Source: Streptomyces sp. NBC_00670 (lineage in GTDB: Bacteria; Actinomycetota; Actinomycetes; Streptomycetales; Streptomycetaceae). From it: a DNA stretch of 64,000 nucleotides. A program made the translations under genes and the position numbers. The DNA lies in the NCBI RefSeq assembly GCF_036226765.1, contig NZ_CP109017.1, positions 2,371,501-2,435,500 of the forward strand. Reading direction: 5' to 3'. This document shows, piece after piece, positions 7,858 to 16,383 of this stretch. Numbering within the stretch: the stretch's first letter is position 1; each line of letters opens with the position of its first letter. The notes below the pieces were generated by a model. The model saw only the letters and a list, made by a program, of their open reading frames with translations, was not told the DNA's origin and ran no database searches.

Positions 7858-9240
7858 CTAGCAGCCGACGAGCCGGCTCCCGAGGTAGCCCTCGATCTGG
7901 TCGAGGGACACCCGCTCCTGCTTCATCGAGTCCCGCTCCCGCACCGTCACCGCGTTGTCCTCGAGCGTGTCGAAGTCGACGGTCACGCAGAACGGCGTAC
8001 CGATCTCGTCCTGGCGGCGGTAACGGCGCCCGATCGCGCCCGCGTCGTCGAACTCGATGTTCCAGTTCTGCCGCAGCGCCTGCGCGAGCCCCTTCGCCTT
8101 CGGCGACAGCTCGGCGTTGCGGGACAGCGGCAGGACGGCGACCTTGACCGGCGCCAGGCGCGGGTCGAGCCGCAGCACCGTGCGCTTCTCCATCTTGCCC
8201 TTGGCGTTGGGCGCCTCGTCCTCGACGTAGGCGTCGAGGAGGAAGGCCAGCATCGTGCGGCCGACACCGGCCGCCGGCTCGATGACGTACGGCGTCCAGC
8301 GCTCGCCGGCCTCCTGGTCGAAGTACGACAGGTCCTGGCCGGAGGCCTTGGCGTGGGCGCTCAGGTCGTAGTCGGTGCGGTTGGCGACGCCCTCGAGCTC
8401 GCCCCACTCCGAGCCGCCGAACCGGAAGCGGTACTCGATGTCGGCGGTGCGCTTGGAGTAGTGGGAGAGCTTCTCCTTCGGGTGCTCGTACCAGCGCATG
8501 TTCTCCTCACGCAGGCCCAGGCCCCGGTACCAGTTCCAGCGCTGCTCCATCCAGTACTCCTGCCACGTCTCGTCCTCGCCCGGCTTGACGAAGAACTCCA
8601 TCTCCATCTGCTCGAACTCGCGGGTGCGGAAGATGAAGTTGCCGGGCGTGATCTCGTTGCGGAAGGACTTGCCCATCTGGGCGATGCCGAACGGCGGCTT
8701 GCGGCGCGAGGTCTGCTGGACCTGGGCGAAGTTGGTGAAGATGCCCTGGGCGGTCTCGGGGCGCAGGTAGGCGACCGAGCCGGAGTCCTGGGTGGGGCCG
8801 AGGTGCGTGGAGAGCAGGCCGGAGAACTGCTTGGGCTCGGTGAACGTGCCCTTGTTGCCGCAGTTGGGGCAGTTGATGTCGGCCAGGCCGCCTGCCGGGG
8901 CGTGCCCCTTCTTCTCCTCGTACGACTCTTCCAGGTGGTCGGCGCGGAAGCGCTTGTGGCAGGAGGTGCACTCGGTGAGCGGGTCGGTGAAGGTGGCGAC
9001 GTGACCGGAGGCCACCCAGACCTCGGTGGCCAGGATCACCGACGAGTCGATACCGACGACGTCCTCGCGGGAGGTGACCATGTAACGCCACCACTGGCGC
9101 TTGATGTTCTCCTTGAGCTCGACGCCGAGCGGGCCGTAGTCCCAGGCGGCGCGCTGCCCGCCGTAGATCTCACTACAGGGGTACACGAACCCACGGCGCT
9201 TGCTCAGGCTGACGATGGTGTCGATCTTGTCGGCGGCCAC
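7858..9240 (-). CDS. glyS: Glycyl-tRNA synthetase (single-chain, dimeric type)
   Basis: The 460-residue protein starts at GTG 9240 ([20 protein letters not shown]). It attaches glycine to tRNA-Gly in the cytoplasm. Class II features are visible: [20 protein letters not shown], a four-cysteine zinc insert (CTSCHKRF ... CPNCGNKG), motif 2 ([20 protein letters not shown]), and the motif 3 region [16 protein letters not shown]. The anticodon-binding domain follows ([11 protein letters not shown]). Length fits the eukaryote-like alpha2 enzyme of actinobacteria rather than the alpha2beta2 form. It is transcribed away from the zinc uptake operon. Confidence 0.97.
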   Translation of the reverse strand: MAADKIDTIVSLSKRRGFVYPCSEIYGGQRAAWDYGPLGVELKENIKRQWWRYMVTSREDVVGIDSSVILATEVWVASGHVATFTDPLTECTSCHKRFRADHLEESYEEKKGHAPAGGLADINCPNCGNKGTFTEPKQFSGLLSTHLGPTQDSGSVAYLRPETAQGIFTNFAQVQQTSRRKPPFGIAQMGKSFRNEITPGNFIFRTREFEQMEMEFFVKPGEDETWQEYWMEQRWNWYRGLGLREENMRWYEHPKEKLSHYSKRTADIEYRFRFGGSEWGELEGVANRTDYDLSAHAKASGQDLSYFDQEAGERWTPYVIEPAAGVGRTMLAFLLDAYVEDEAPNAKGKMEKRTVLRLDPRLAPVKVAVLPLSRNAELSPKAKGLAQALRQNWNIEFDDAGAIGRRYRRQDEIGTPFCVTVDFDTLEDNAVTVRERDSMKQERVSLDQIEGYLGSRLVGC

Positions 9241-9421
9241 GATGCTCTCTTCATACGACGGAACGGCGCGAATGCTTCAGGTTACCGGCGTGGCCCGGCC
9301 TCGCATCAAATCGGTGGGGCCGGTGTACGGACACCGGTGACAAAAGGGGCCGACCGACTCGCCGTCGGCCCTCCGGCGGCCCTCCGGCGGCGCTCACCAC
9401 CCCTTCCCCACGGGCCCTTAT

Positions 9422-9458
9422 TGACAATCGTTTCCATTCTCGTTGAAAATGACTGTCA
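9422..9458. promoter_or_regulatory. Two Zur boxes in the znuACB promoter/start region
   Basis: Two 15-bp 7-1-7 sites, TGACAATCGTTTCCA (9422-9436) and TGAAAATGACTGTCA (9444-9458), lie 22 bp apart centre to centre, two helical turns. Each is an imperfect palindrome, and the second is the reverse complement of the first at 12 of 15 positions. They resemble the AT-rich Zur/Fur-type boxes known in Streptomyces and precede a zinc uptake operon whose last gene encodes a Zur-like protein. The second box overlaps the start codons of znuA. Confidence 0.7.
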
Positions 9459-10420
9459 TGAACGTACGGCGCCGACTCATACCCACGGCCGCGCTGACCG
9501 CGGTCTCCGCGCTCACCCTCGCGGCCACCTCCGCCTGCTCCTCCGCCGACGCGGCGGGCGGCAGCACCGACAAGTTCGACGTCGTGGCGTCGTTCTACCC
9601 GCTCGCCTTCCTCGCCGAGTCCATCGGCGGCGACAACGTGCACGTCACGAGCCTGACCCAGCCCGGCCAGGAGCCGCACGACCTGGAGATCAGCGCCAAG
9701 CAGACCGCGCGGCTCCAGGAGTCCGACGCGGTGCTCTACCTGAACAACCTCCAGCCCTCCGTGGACGACGCCGTCGCCCAGTCCGAGGTCAAGACGAAGA
9801 TCGACGCCGCCTCCCTGACCACGCTCGAGGAGCACGGCAACGAGGTCGGCGGGCACGCCGCCGAGCACGACGACGAGCACGGCGAGGAGGAGTCCGGCGG
9901 CAAGGACCCGCACATCTGGCTCGACCCCGTGCGCTACGCCGAGGTCGCCGAGGGCGTCGGCAAGGCCTTCGAGAAGGCCGACCCCGACCACGCCGACGCG
10001 TACCGCAAGAACACCGCGGCCCTGGTGAAGCGGCTCGACAAGCTCAACACGCGGTTCGAGACGGGCCTGAAGAACACCAGCTCCAAGGTCTTCATCACCA
10101 CGCACGCCGCCTTCGGCTACCTCTCGGAGCGCTACGGCCTCACCGAGGAGGCCATCAACGGCCTGGACCCGGAGTCGGAGCCGAGCGCCGCCCGGGTCAA
10201 GGACCTGGAGAAGATGGCGAAGGCCGACGGCGTCACCACCGTCTTCTACGAGACGCTCGTCAGCGACAAGACCGCGAAGACGATCGCCGCCGACGCCGGT
10301 CTCAAGACGGACGTGCTGGACCCGATCGAGGGCATCACGGACAAGTCCCGCGGCGACGACTACTTCCAGGTGATGGAGTCCAACCTGAAGGCGCTCCAGA
10401 AGGCCCTGGGCAGCGAATGA
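9458..10420 (+). CDS. znuA: Zinc ABC transporter substrate-binding lipoprotein
   Basis: Reading from ATG 9458 gives a 320-residue protein with a lipoprotein signal (MNVRRRLIPTAALTAVSALT, then LAATSAC with the lipidated Cys). The cluster A-I metal-binding fold is recognised by FDVVASFYPLAFLAESIGGD, GQEPHDLEI, a His/Asp/Glu-rich loop near residues 126-148, KDPHIWLDPV, FITTHAAFGYL and FYETLVSDKTAKTIA. It captures Zn2+ outside the membrane and hands it to ZnuB. An ATG at 9449 and a TTG at 9443 are alternative starts; none has a clear ribosome-binding site and all overlap the Zur box, so a leaderless or very short leader is possible. Its stop overlaps the next start (ATGA). Confidence 0.92.
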   Translation: MNVRRRLIPTAALTAVSALTLAATSACSSADAAGGSTDKFDVVASFYPLAFLAESIGGDNVHVTSLTQPGQEPHDLEISAKQTARLQESDAVLYLNNLQPSVDDAVAQSEVKTKIDAASLTTLEEHGNEVGGHAAEHDDEHGEEESGGKDPHIWLDPVRYAEVAEGVGKAFEKADPDHADAYRKNTAALVKRLDKLNTRFETGLKNTSSKVFITTHAAFGYLSERYGLTEEAINGLDPESEPSAARVKDLEKMAKADGVTTVFYETLVSDKTAKTIAADAGLKTDVLDPIEGITDKSRGDDYFQVMESNLKALQKALGSE

Positions 10421-11211
10421 CCGGGCGCGACGACGCGGCGGACGGGCTCGGCGAGCCCGTCATCGCCCTGCGCGGGGTCACCGCCGAGCTGGGCTCACGG
10501 CCGGTGCTGCGCGGCATCGACCTGACCGTGCGGCGCGGCGAGGTCGTCGCCCTGCTCGGCGCCAACGGCTCCGGCAAGTCCACGGCGGTCCGTACGGTGA
10601 TCGGCCAGGTGCCGGTCACCTCCGGCGACGTCGAACTGTTCGGCACGCCCCGGCGGCGGTTCCGCGACTGGCGGCGCGTGGGCTACGTGCCCCAGCGGAC
10701 GACGGCCGCGGGCGGCGTGCCCGCCACGGTGACCGAGGTCGTCTCCTCCGGCCGGCTCTCCCGGACCCGCTTCGGCGTACTGCGCCGGGCCGACCGCGAC
10801 GCCGTGCGCCACGCGCTGGAGCTGGTCGGCATGGCGGACCGCGCCAAGGACTCCGTCGACGCGCTCTCCGGCGGCCAGCACCAGCGGGTACTGATCGCCC
10901 GGGCGCTGGCCGCCGAGCCGGAGCTGCTGATCATGGACGAGCCGATGGCCGGCGTGGACCTGGTCAGCCAGGGCGTGCTCGCCGAGACCCTGCGCGGACA
11001 GGTCGCCGAGGGCGTCACCGTCCTGCTCGTCCTGCACGAACTGGGCCCGCTGGAACCGCTGATCGACCGCGCGGTCGTCCTGCGCGACGGCTGCGTCCTG
11101 CACGACGGCCCACCGCCGAAGGCCGTCGGCCAGCACGCCCTGCCGGGCCACGACCACGTCCACCCGCACGCGGCGGACACCGACCCGGCCCCCACGGGCC
11201 TGCTGAGCTGA
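10417..11211 (+). CDS. znuC: Zinc ABC transporter ATP-binding protein
   Basis: This 264-residue ABC ATPase has the Walker A motif GANGSGKST at residues 48-56, the signature LSGGQ at 150-154, a Walker B segment PELLIMDEP and a switch His (LLVLHELG). The His-rich C-terminal tail (GQHALPGHDHVHPHAADTD) may buffer zinc. It overlaps znuA by 4 bp and is followed 10 bp later by the permease, so translation is coupled. Confidence 0.93.
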   Translation: MTGRDDAADGLGEPVIALRGVTAELGSRPVLRGIDLTVRRGEVVALLGANGSGKSTAVRTVIGQVPVTSGDVELFGTPRRRFRDWRRVGYVPQRTTAAGGVPATVTEVVSSGRLSRTRFGVLRRADRDAVRHALELVGMADRAKDSVDALSGGQHQRVLIARALAAEPELLIMDEPMAGVDLVSQGVLAETLRGQVAEGVTVLLVLHELGPLEPLIDRAVVLRDGCVLHDGPPPKAVGQHALPGHDHVHPHAADTDPAPTGLLS

Positions 11212-11221
11212 TGGACCTCCG

Positions 11222-12160
11222 ATGGACATGTTGAACTACGCCTTCATGCAGCGGGCGCTGCTGGCCGCCGTGCTGGTGGGGATCACCGCGCCCGCGGTCG
11301 GCATCTACCTGGTGCAGCGCCGCCAGTCCCTGATGGGCGACGGCATCGGGCACGTCGCGATGACCGGCGTCGGCCTGGGCTTCCTGCTCTCCTGGTCCCC
11401 GGTGTGGATGGCGACGGCGGTCTCCGTCCTCGGCGCGGTGCTGATGGAGCTGATCCGCTGGTACGGCCGCACGCGCGGCGACATCGCGCTGGCGATGCTC
11501 TTCTACGGTGGCATGGCGGGCGGCGTCATGCTCATCAACCTGGCGCCGGGCGGCTCCAACGCCAACCTGACCTCGTATCTGTTCGGTTCGCTGTCGACGG
11601 TGTCGGAGTCGGACGTGACGGCGATCTGTGTGCTCGCCGCCTTCGTCGTCGTGGTCACCCTGGGGCTGCGGCGGCAACTGTTCGCGGTCAGCCAGGACGA
11701 GGAGTTCGCCCGGGTGACGGGCCTGCCCGTACGCGCGCTGAACCTGCTCACGGCGGTCACGGCGGCGGTCACCGTCACGGTGGCGATGCGGGTGGTGGGA
11801 CTGCTGCTGGTCTCGGCCCTGATGGTGGTGCCGGTGGCGGCCGCGCAGCAGCTCGGCCGCAGCTTCGCGGCGACGTTCGCGCTCGCGGTGGCGATCGGCG
11901 TGAGCGTCACGATCGGCGGCACGGTGACGTCGTACTACCAGGACGTGCCGCCCGGCGCGACGATCGTGCTGCTGACGATCGCCGCGTTCCTGGTCCTCAC
12001 GGCGCTCGCGGCGCCGCTGGCCAGGCGCAGGACCAGGCGTGCGGAGGCGGTGGCCGGGGACCCGGTGGAATGCGCCCTGCCGGAACGGGCAGCCTCCCCG
12101 CAGCGACCGGAAGCGACGCTTCCGGCGATGCGAGGACCTGCCGAGGGGGCCGACGCCTGA
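11222..12160 (+). CDS. znuB: Zinc ABC transporter permease
   Basis: This 312-residue polytopic membrane protein of the ABC-3 family begins MLNYAFMQRALLAAVLVGIT, followed by YLVQRRQSLMGDGIGHVAMT and about eight hydrophobic segments. GLLLVSALMVVPVAAAQQ is characteristic of metal permeases. It forms the channel for the ZnuA/ZnuC importer. The tail after residue 275 is charged and cytoplasmic. Confidence 0.92.
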   Translation: MDMLNYAFMQRALLAAVLVGITAPAVGIYLVQRRQSLMGDGIGHVAMTGVGLGFLLSWSPVWMATAVSVLGAVLMELIRWYGRTRGDIALAMLFYGGMAGGVMLINLAPGGSNANLTSYLFGSLSTVSESDVTAICVLAAFVVVVTLGLRRQLFAVSQDEEFARVTGLPVRALNLLTAVTAAVTVTVAMRVVGLLLVSALMVVPVAAAQQLGRSFAATFALAVAIGVSVTIGGTVTSYYQDVPPGATIVLLTIAAFLVLTALAAPLARRRTRRAEAVAGDPVECALPERAASPQRPEATLPAMRGPAEGADA

Positions 12161-12219
12161 CCCCGCACAGCCGGGGCTGGCACAATGGCCCCGCGAGACG
12201 CAGACGTGAGGAGGCAACG

Positions 12220-12627
12220 GTGACCACCGCCGGCCCGCCCGTACGGGGACGATCCACGCGCCAGCGCGCCGCCGTGGCGGCGGCCCTGGACGAGGTGGAC
12301 GAGTTCCGCAGTGCCCAGGATCTGCACGACATGCTCAAGCACAAGGGCGACGCGGTCGGGCTGACCACGGTCTACCGCACGCTGCAGTCCCTCGCCGACG
12401 CCGGCGAGGTCGACGTCCTGCGCACGTCCGAGGGCGAGTCGGTCTACCGCCGCTGCTCCACCGGCGAACACCACCACCACCTGGTCTGCCGCGTCTGCGG
12501 CAAGGCGGTGGAGGTCGAGGGCCCCGCGGTCGAGAAATGGGCCGAATCCATCGCCGCGGCCCACGGCTACGTCAACGTGGACCACACGCTGGAGATCTTC
12601 GGCACGTGCGGGGACTGCGCGTCGTAG
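12220..12627 (+). CDS. zur: Zinc uptake regulator, Fur family
   Basis: The 135-residue protein has a GTG start at 12220 behind a strong GAGGAGG. A winged helix (TRQRAAVAAALDEVDEFRSA, then LHDMLKHKGDAVGLTTVYRT) precedes the metal/dimer domain with EHHHHLVCRVCGK and the terminal pair GTCGDC, which build the structural zinc site and regulatory ligands. Being last in the znuACB operon under a double Zur box supports Zur over Fur, and implies negative autoregulation by zinc. The 59 bp after znuB suggest a possible separate promoter too. Confidence 0.92.
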   Translation: MTTAGPPVRGRSTRQRAAVAAALDEVDEFRSAQDLHDMLKHKGDAVGLTTVYRTLQSLADAGEVDVLRTSEGESVYRRCSTGEHHHHLVCRVCGKAVEVEGPAVEKWAESIAAAHGYVNVDHTLEIFGTCGDCAS

Positions 12628-12631
12628 GGGA

Positions 12632-12649
12632 GCGCCCCGTCAGGGGCGC
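12632..12649 (+). terminator. Hairpin after zur
   Basis: GCGCCCC (12632-12638) and GGGGCGC (12643-12649) with a GTCA loop form a GC-rich stem starting 5 bp past the zur stop. There is no T run, as is usual in Streptomyces. It separates zur from convergent uppS. Confidence 0.6.
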
Positions 12650-12712
12650 GGGGCTGGTCCGACCTGCGACTCCGCCGTGGGGCGCGGCCAACCACCGCGC
12701 CCCGCCACCTGC

Positions 12713-13549
12713 CTACTCCCGCTGCCGCCCCTCCATCGCCAACAACTCCTCATTGGGAATCGCTCCCCCGAACCTCCGGTCCCGCGACGCGAACTCCACA
12801 CACGCCCGCCAGAGATCCCGCCGATCGAAGTCCGGCCACAACACATCCTGAAAAACCATCTCCGCATACGCGCTCTGCCAGATCAGGTAATTCGACGTCC
12901 GCTGCTCCCCACTGGGCCGCAGGAACATATCCACATCAGGCATGTCCGGGTAGTACAGGTACTTCGCCAGCGTCTTCTCACTGACCTTCGACGGCTCCAG
13001 CCGCCCGGCCCGCACATCCTCGGCCATCGCCTTCGCCGCGTCGGCGATCTCCGCCCGCCCCCCGTAATTCATGCAGAAGTACAACGTGATCCGGTCGTTG
13101 TCCTTCGTCTGCTCCTGCGCCTCCTGGAGCTCCTTCGCCACGGATTTCCACAGCTTCGGCATCCGCCCCACCCACCGCACCCGCACACCCAGCGAGTCGA
13201 GCTGGTCCCGGGACTTGTGAATGAAATCGCGGTTGAAGTTCATCAGGAAGCGCACCTCCTCGGGCGACCGCTTCCAGTTCTCGGTGGAGAAGGCGTACAG
13301 CGAGATCGCCCCGACACCCATCTCGATGCCGCCCTGGAGCACGTCGAGCACGCGCTCGGCCCCCACCTTGTGCCCCTCGGTCCGCGGCAGCCCCCGCTCC
13401 TTCGCCCACCGCCCGTTTCCGTCCATGACGATCGCGACATGCTTGGGGATCAGCTCACCCGGAAGCTTCGGCGGACGGGCACCGGACGGATGCGGCTCCG
13501 GCGTGCGGTACTCCCGGCGCCGGCCCCCCAGAAATCCACGTACGGCCAT
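12713..13549 (-). CDS. uppS: Isoprenyl transferase (undecaprenyl/polyprenyl diphosphate synthase, cis-type)
   Basis: The 278-residue protein carries the cis-prenyltransferase signature HVAIVMDGNGRWAKERGLPR with catalytic Asp43, then SLYAFSTENWKRSPEEV, a GGRAEI segment, and C-terminal DMFLRPSGEQRTSNYLIWQ. It adds isopentenyl units in Z configuration to make the lipid carrier for cell-wall synthesis. I chose ATG 13549 because the sequence MAVRGFLGGRRREYRTPEPH begins there, 28 bp after the recO stop. Some actinobacterial homologues make shorter products, so chain length is uncertain. Confidence 0.95.
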   Translation of the reverse strand: MAVRGFLGGRRREYRTPEPHPSGARPPKLPGELIPKHVAIVMDGNGRWAKERGLPRTEGHKVGAERVLDVLQGGIEMGVGAISLYAFSTENWKRSPEEVRFLMNFNRDFIHKSRDQLDSLGVRVRWVGRMPKLWKSVAKELQEAQEQTKDNDRITLYFCMNYGGRAEIADAAKAMAEDVRAGRLEPSKVSEKTLAKYLYYPDMPDVDMFLRPSGEQRTSNYLIWQSAYAEMVFQDVLWPDFDRRDLWRACVEFASRDRRFGGAIPNEELLAMEGRQRE

Positions 13550-13577
13550 GTGCTCTTCGTCTCCTCTACTCACCAGG

Positions 13578-14324
13578 TCATTTCTCGACGTACCGCAAGG
13601 ACCGCAACCCTCGCTCCAGATGCCAGTGCAGGTACGCGGACACCAGTCCGCTCCCCTCCCGCACGTACCGCCCCTCGCACGCGTCCGCCGTCGCCCAGTC
13701 CCCCGTGAGCAGCGCGCCGAGCAGGTCCAGGGCCTGCGGCGAGGGTACGACGCTGCCGGGCACCCGGCAGTCGACGCAGACGGCCCCGCCGGACGCCACC
13801 GAGAAGAACCGGTTGGGCCCCGGCATGCCGCACTTCGCGCAGTCGCCGAAGCTGGGCGCGTAGCCGTTGACGGCGAGGGAGCGCAGCAGGAAGGCGTCCA
13901 GCACGAGGTGCGGGGCGTGCTCGCCGCGGGCGAGCGTGCGCAGTCCGCCGACCAGCAGCAGGTACTGCTGCACGGCCGGCTCCCCCTCGTGGTCGGTGAA
14001 CCGCTCGGCGGTCTCCAGCATGGCCGTCCCGGCGGTGTACCGGGCGTAGTCGGCGACGATGCCGCCGCCGTAGGGGGCGATGGTCTCGCTCTGCGTGCAC
14101 AGCGGCAGCCCGCGCCCGACCAGCTCGCTCCCCTTGGCGAAGAACTGCACGTCCACGTGGGAGAAGGGCTCCAGCCGGGCTCCGAACTTCGACTTCGTGC
14201 GCCGCACCCCGCGGGCCACGGCCCGCACCCGTCCGTGACCGCGCGTGAGCAGCGTGATGATGCGGTCCGCCTCACCCAGCTTCTGGGTGCGCAGCACGAT
14301 GCCGTCGTCGCGGAACAGGCTCAT
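13578..14324 (-). CDS. recO: DNA repair protein RecO
   Basis: The 248-residue protein opens with the RecO OB fold (MSLFRDDGIVLRTQKLGEAD, then RIITLLTRGHGRVRAVARGV). A helical region and a CXXC...CXXC zinc finger follow (DCAKCG ... VCVDCR). RecO loads RecA at gaps with RecF/RecR. It lies directly upstream of uppS, an arrangement common in actinobacteria; the 28-bp gap suggests an operon. Confidence 0.95.
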   Translation of the reverse strand: MSLFRDDGIVLRTQKLGEADRIITLLTRGHGRVRAVARGVRRTKSKFGARLEPFSHVDVQFFAKGSELVGRGLPLCTQSETIAPYGGGIVADYARYTAGTAMLETAERFTDHEGEPAVQQYLLLVGGLRTLARGEHAPHLVLDAFLLRSLAVNGYAPSFGDCAKCGMPGPNRFFSVASGGAVCVDCRVPGSVVPSPQALDLLGALLTGDWATADACEGRYVREGSGLVSAYLHWHLERGLRSLRYVEK

Positions 14325-14358
14325 GCGCCCATTCTCGCCTACGCCCGGGGTGCGCCGG

Positions 14359-14598
14359 TCAAGGCACCTCGCCCCGGCTGCGGGCGTTCACGTACGCCGT
14401 CGCCGCGCTGAGCCGCTCGGCCGGGGTGGCGCTGCGCAGGGCCCCCGGCTCGACGTCCCACTCCCGCCCGCCGCCGAGCGGCCGGAGCTGCACGTAGGGC
14501 CCTTCGTGCCCCATGACGACGCCGAGCAACCCCCTCCGGGTGTCGACGGCGTAGGCACCGACGGGCGGCGTGCGGGGCTGCGGCTTACGGGGCCTCAC
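14359..14598 (-). CDS. Small conserved protein, unknown function
   Basis: Read from GTG 14598 this is a 79-residue protein (RKPQPRTPPVGAYAVDTRRG ... GREWDVEPGALR ... ATAYVNARSRGEVP). The GTG overlaps the stop of the preceding 68-codon gene (GTGA), which sets the start. It has a small beta-rich look with a conserved GHEGPYVQLRPLGGGREWDV core. Similar small proteins often accompany XRE/DUF397 modules in Streptomyces (from memory). It probably belongs functionally with the XRE/DUF397 pair on the other side of the intergenic region. Confidence 0.65.
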   Translation of the reverse strand: MRPRKPQPRTPPVGAYAVDTRRGLLGVVMGHEGPYVQLRPLGGGREWDVEPGALRSATPAERLSAATAYVNARSRGEVP

Positions 14599-14801
14599 CG
14601 CAACGCCGTCACGAGCCGGCCGGCCGTCTCGACGGAGCAGCGCCCCAGCTCCACGAGCGGACACGGCGCCTCCCGGGCGACGGACACGGGGTCCAGCCCC
14701 AGGGACGGCAGGACGATTCCCGCCTTCGCGAGCGCACTGCGCAATTCCTGCACGGTCTCCTCCGCCTCCTCGACGCAGAACGCCGAATGCTGTGCCGTCA
14801 C
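14595..14801 (-). CDS. Small conserved protein next to an XRE/DUF397 module
   Basis: Read from GTG 14801 behind GAAGGGGA, 68 residues. It begins TAQHSAFCVEEAEETVQELR and ends LGRCSVETAGRLVTALR. It looks helical and acidic at the front and contains three cysteines. Its stop overlaps the start of the 79-residue gene. It is divergent from the XRE regulator with a 116-bp shared region. I do not recognise a characterised family. Confidence 0.65.
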   Translation of the reverse strand: MTAQHSAFCVEEAEETVQELRSALAKAGIVLPSLGLDPVSVAREAPCPLVELGRCSVETAGRLVTALR

Positions 14802-14861
14802 GGTGGTTCCCCTTCTCTGCCGGGTTTCACTCTTCGCACCCACATGGTGACCCTCCGCGCC

Positions 14862-14895
14862 TACACTCGGCAGGAGTCTGCGCACTACAAGTGCG
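14862..14895 (+). promoter_or_regulatory. Putative promoter and operator of the XRE/DUF397 operon
   Basis: TACACT at 14862-14867 fits an actinobacterial -10. A 15-bp palindrome, CGCACT-ACA-AGTGCG (14881-14895), follows it and lies 22 bp before the XRE start, where a bound repressor would block transcription. The GGGAGG ribosome-binding site is just downstream. I infer autoregulation by the XRE protein. Confidence 0.5.
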
Positions 14896-14917
14896 GGGCA
14901 GCACAGGGAGGTTGTCC

Positions 14918-15751
14918 ATGGCCAACGGTTCCCGCCAGGCGGCATGGGAGTTCTTCGGCACGGAACTGAAACGACGAAGGGAGGACGCGGGCCTCACCCA
15001 GGCAGACCTGGGAATGCGGGTCTTCGTCTCCGGCGGCTACATCGGCCAGTTCGAACAGGCCATTCGCAAACCGCAACTGGACGTGGCCCAGCGGATCGAC
15101 GGGGCCCTGCAAACCGACGGTATTTTCGAGCGGTTGTGGCGGAAGCTGATCAAAGACCAGCCGTACCGGGAGTATTTCGCGCACGCGGCGGAACTAGAGC
15201 GGCTGGCCACGGAGATCTGCGAGTACGCACCGGCAGTGGTCCCGGGGCTGCTCCAGACCCGGGAGTACGCGCGAGCGGTGTTCCTGGGGAACAACCCCCT
15301 CGCCACCGAGGAGTACCTGGAAGAGCTGATCAAGGGCCGCATGGACCGCACCCGGCTCCTCAAGGACGGGGCCCGGCCCAGGTATTGGGCCGTCCTCCAC
15401 GAGGCGGTACTGCGCATCGCCATCGGAGGGCCCACCGTCATGGCCCGCCAACTGGACCACCTCGCCGCGCTGATGCGCGAGCGCACGGCGGTGCTGCAAG
15501 TGCTGCCGTTCGCGGCGGGCGCCCACCCGGAGATGGGCAAGATGATGAAGCTCATGGAGTTCGAGGACACTCCGCCGACCGTCTATACAGAAGCCGTGCT
15601 GTCGGGCAATCTGCTCGACGAACCGACCCTGGTGAGTCGCACCCGCTCGTCCTACGATCTGCTCAGGGCCGTCGCGTCGTCGCCGGAGACGTCCCTGACC
15701 CTGATCGAATCGGCAGCGGAGGACTACAGACGATGCGCGGGTACGACCTGA
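14918..15751 (+). CDS. WhiJ/Scr1-type XRE regulator with DUF5753 domain
   Basis: This 277-residue protein starts at ATG 14918 after GGGAGG. Residues about 8-70 are an XRE helix-turn-helix (FFGTELKRRREDAGLTQADL, then VSGGYIGQFEQAIRKPQ). The rest is the DUF5753 domain (EICEYAPAVVPGLLQTREYA, later VLQVLPFAAGAHPEMGKMMK). In Streptomyces such proteins pair with a DUF397 protein and influence development or antibiotic production; some are described as toxin-antitoxin-like (Scr1/Scr2). Its last 19 bp overlap the DUF397 gene. Confidence 0.92.
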   Translation: MANGSRQAAWEFFGTELKRRREDAGLTQADLGMRVFVSGGYIGQFEQAIRKPQLDVAQRIDGALQTDGIFERLWRKLIKDQPYREYFAHAAELERLATEICEYAPAVVPGLLQTREYARAVFLGNNPLATEEYLEELIKGRMDRTRLLKDGARPRYWAVLHEAVLRIAIGGPTVMARQLDHLAALMRERTAVLQVLPFAAGAHPEMGKMMKLMEFEDTPPTVYTEAVLSGNLLDEPTLVSRTRSSYDLLRAVASSPETSLTLIESAAEDYRRCAGTT

Positions 15752-16023
15752 CGAACGCCCGCTGGCGCAAGAGCACGTACAGCGGCGGCAACGGCGGTGA
15801 GGACTGCCTCGAGGTCGCCCACGACTTCCCCGGCGCCGCCCGCTGGCGCAAGAGCAGTTACAGCGGCGGCAACGGCGGTGAAGCCTGCGTCGAGGTAGCC
15901 GACGGAGTCCCCGGCATCGTCCCCGTCCGGGACAGCAAGATCCCGGACGGCCCCGTCGTCCTCGTCGGCCCGGCCGCCTGGACCGACTTCGTCGACGCGG
16001 TGGCACACGTCACCGGCCGGTGA
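15733..16023 (+). CDS. DUF397 protein with an internal tandem duplication
   Basis: This 96-residue protein starts at ATG 15733, inside the end of the XRE gene. It contains the DUF397 signature twice: ARWRKSTYSGGNGGEDCLEV and ARWRKSSYSGGNGGEACVEV, 27 residues apart. The single C-terminal part is VPVRDSKIPDGPVVLVGPAA. The DNA copies (from 15760 and 15841, period 81 bp) match at 54 of 60 positions, so the duplication is fairly recent and in frame. DUF397 proteins are small partners of WhiJ/Scr1-type XRE regulators. Confidence 0.9.
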   Translation: MRGYDLTNARWRKSTYSGGNGGEDCLEVAHDFPGAARWRKSSYSGGNGGEACVEVADGVPGIVPVRDSKIPDGPVVLVGPAAWTDFVDAVAHVTGR

Positions 16024-16059
16024 ACCCACGAATCCGACGCGGAAAGCCGGGAGCCGCGC

Positions 16060-16383
16060 TCAACCGACCTTGCGCAGCTCCCCGTCCGCGAAGACGGCAA
16101 CCAGCATCAGGTTGCCGCCCAGCGCTTCGACGTACCTGGCCACGACGTCCGTACCGGACACCTGGCCACTCTCGATCTGCGAGACCCGTCCCTTGCTCAC
16201 CCCCATGCGTTCGGCCACGTCCGCCTGGGTGTACCCACGTTCCTGACGCATCTCGACCAACCGCCAGGCGCGCGATGCGGTGAGCAACCGCTGAGCCCCT
16301 TCGAGGAACGCCTCCCGCCCACCGGCGAGTTCCTCCGCCCGCTGACGGTGCCCGCTGGCAGACCACGCAGTGTGTCCACTCAC
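16060..16383 (-). CDS. higA: HigA-type antitoxin (XRE family)
   Basis: The 107-residue protein has its helix-turn-helix in the second half: MRQERGYTQADVAERMGVSK, then GRVSQIESGQVSGTDVVARY and VEALGGNLMLVAVFADGE. It starts at a GTG overlapping the toxin stop (GTGA). The toxin-first order is typical of higBA. As antitoxin it should bind both HigB and the operator upstream of the pair. Confidence 0.88.
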   Translation of the reverse strand: MSGHTAWSASGHRQRAEELAGGREAFLEGAQRLLTASRAWRLVEMRQERGYTQADVAERMGVSKGRVSQIESGQVSGTDVVARYVEALGGNLMLVAVFADGELRKVG

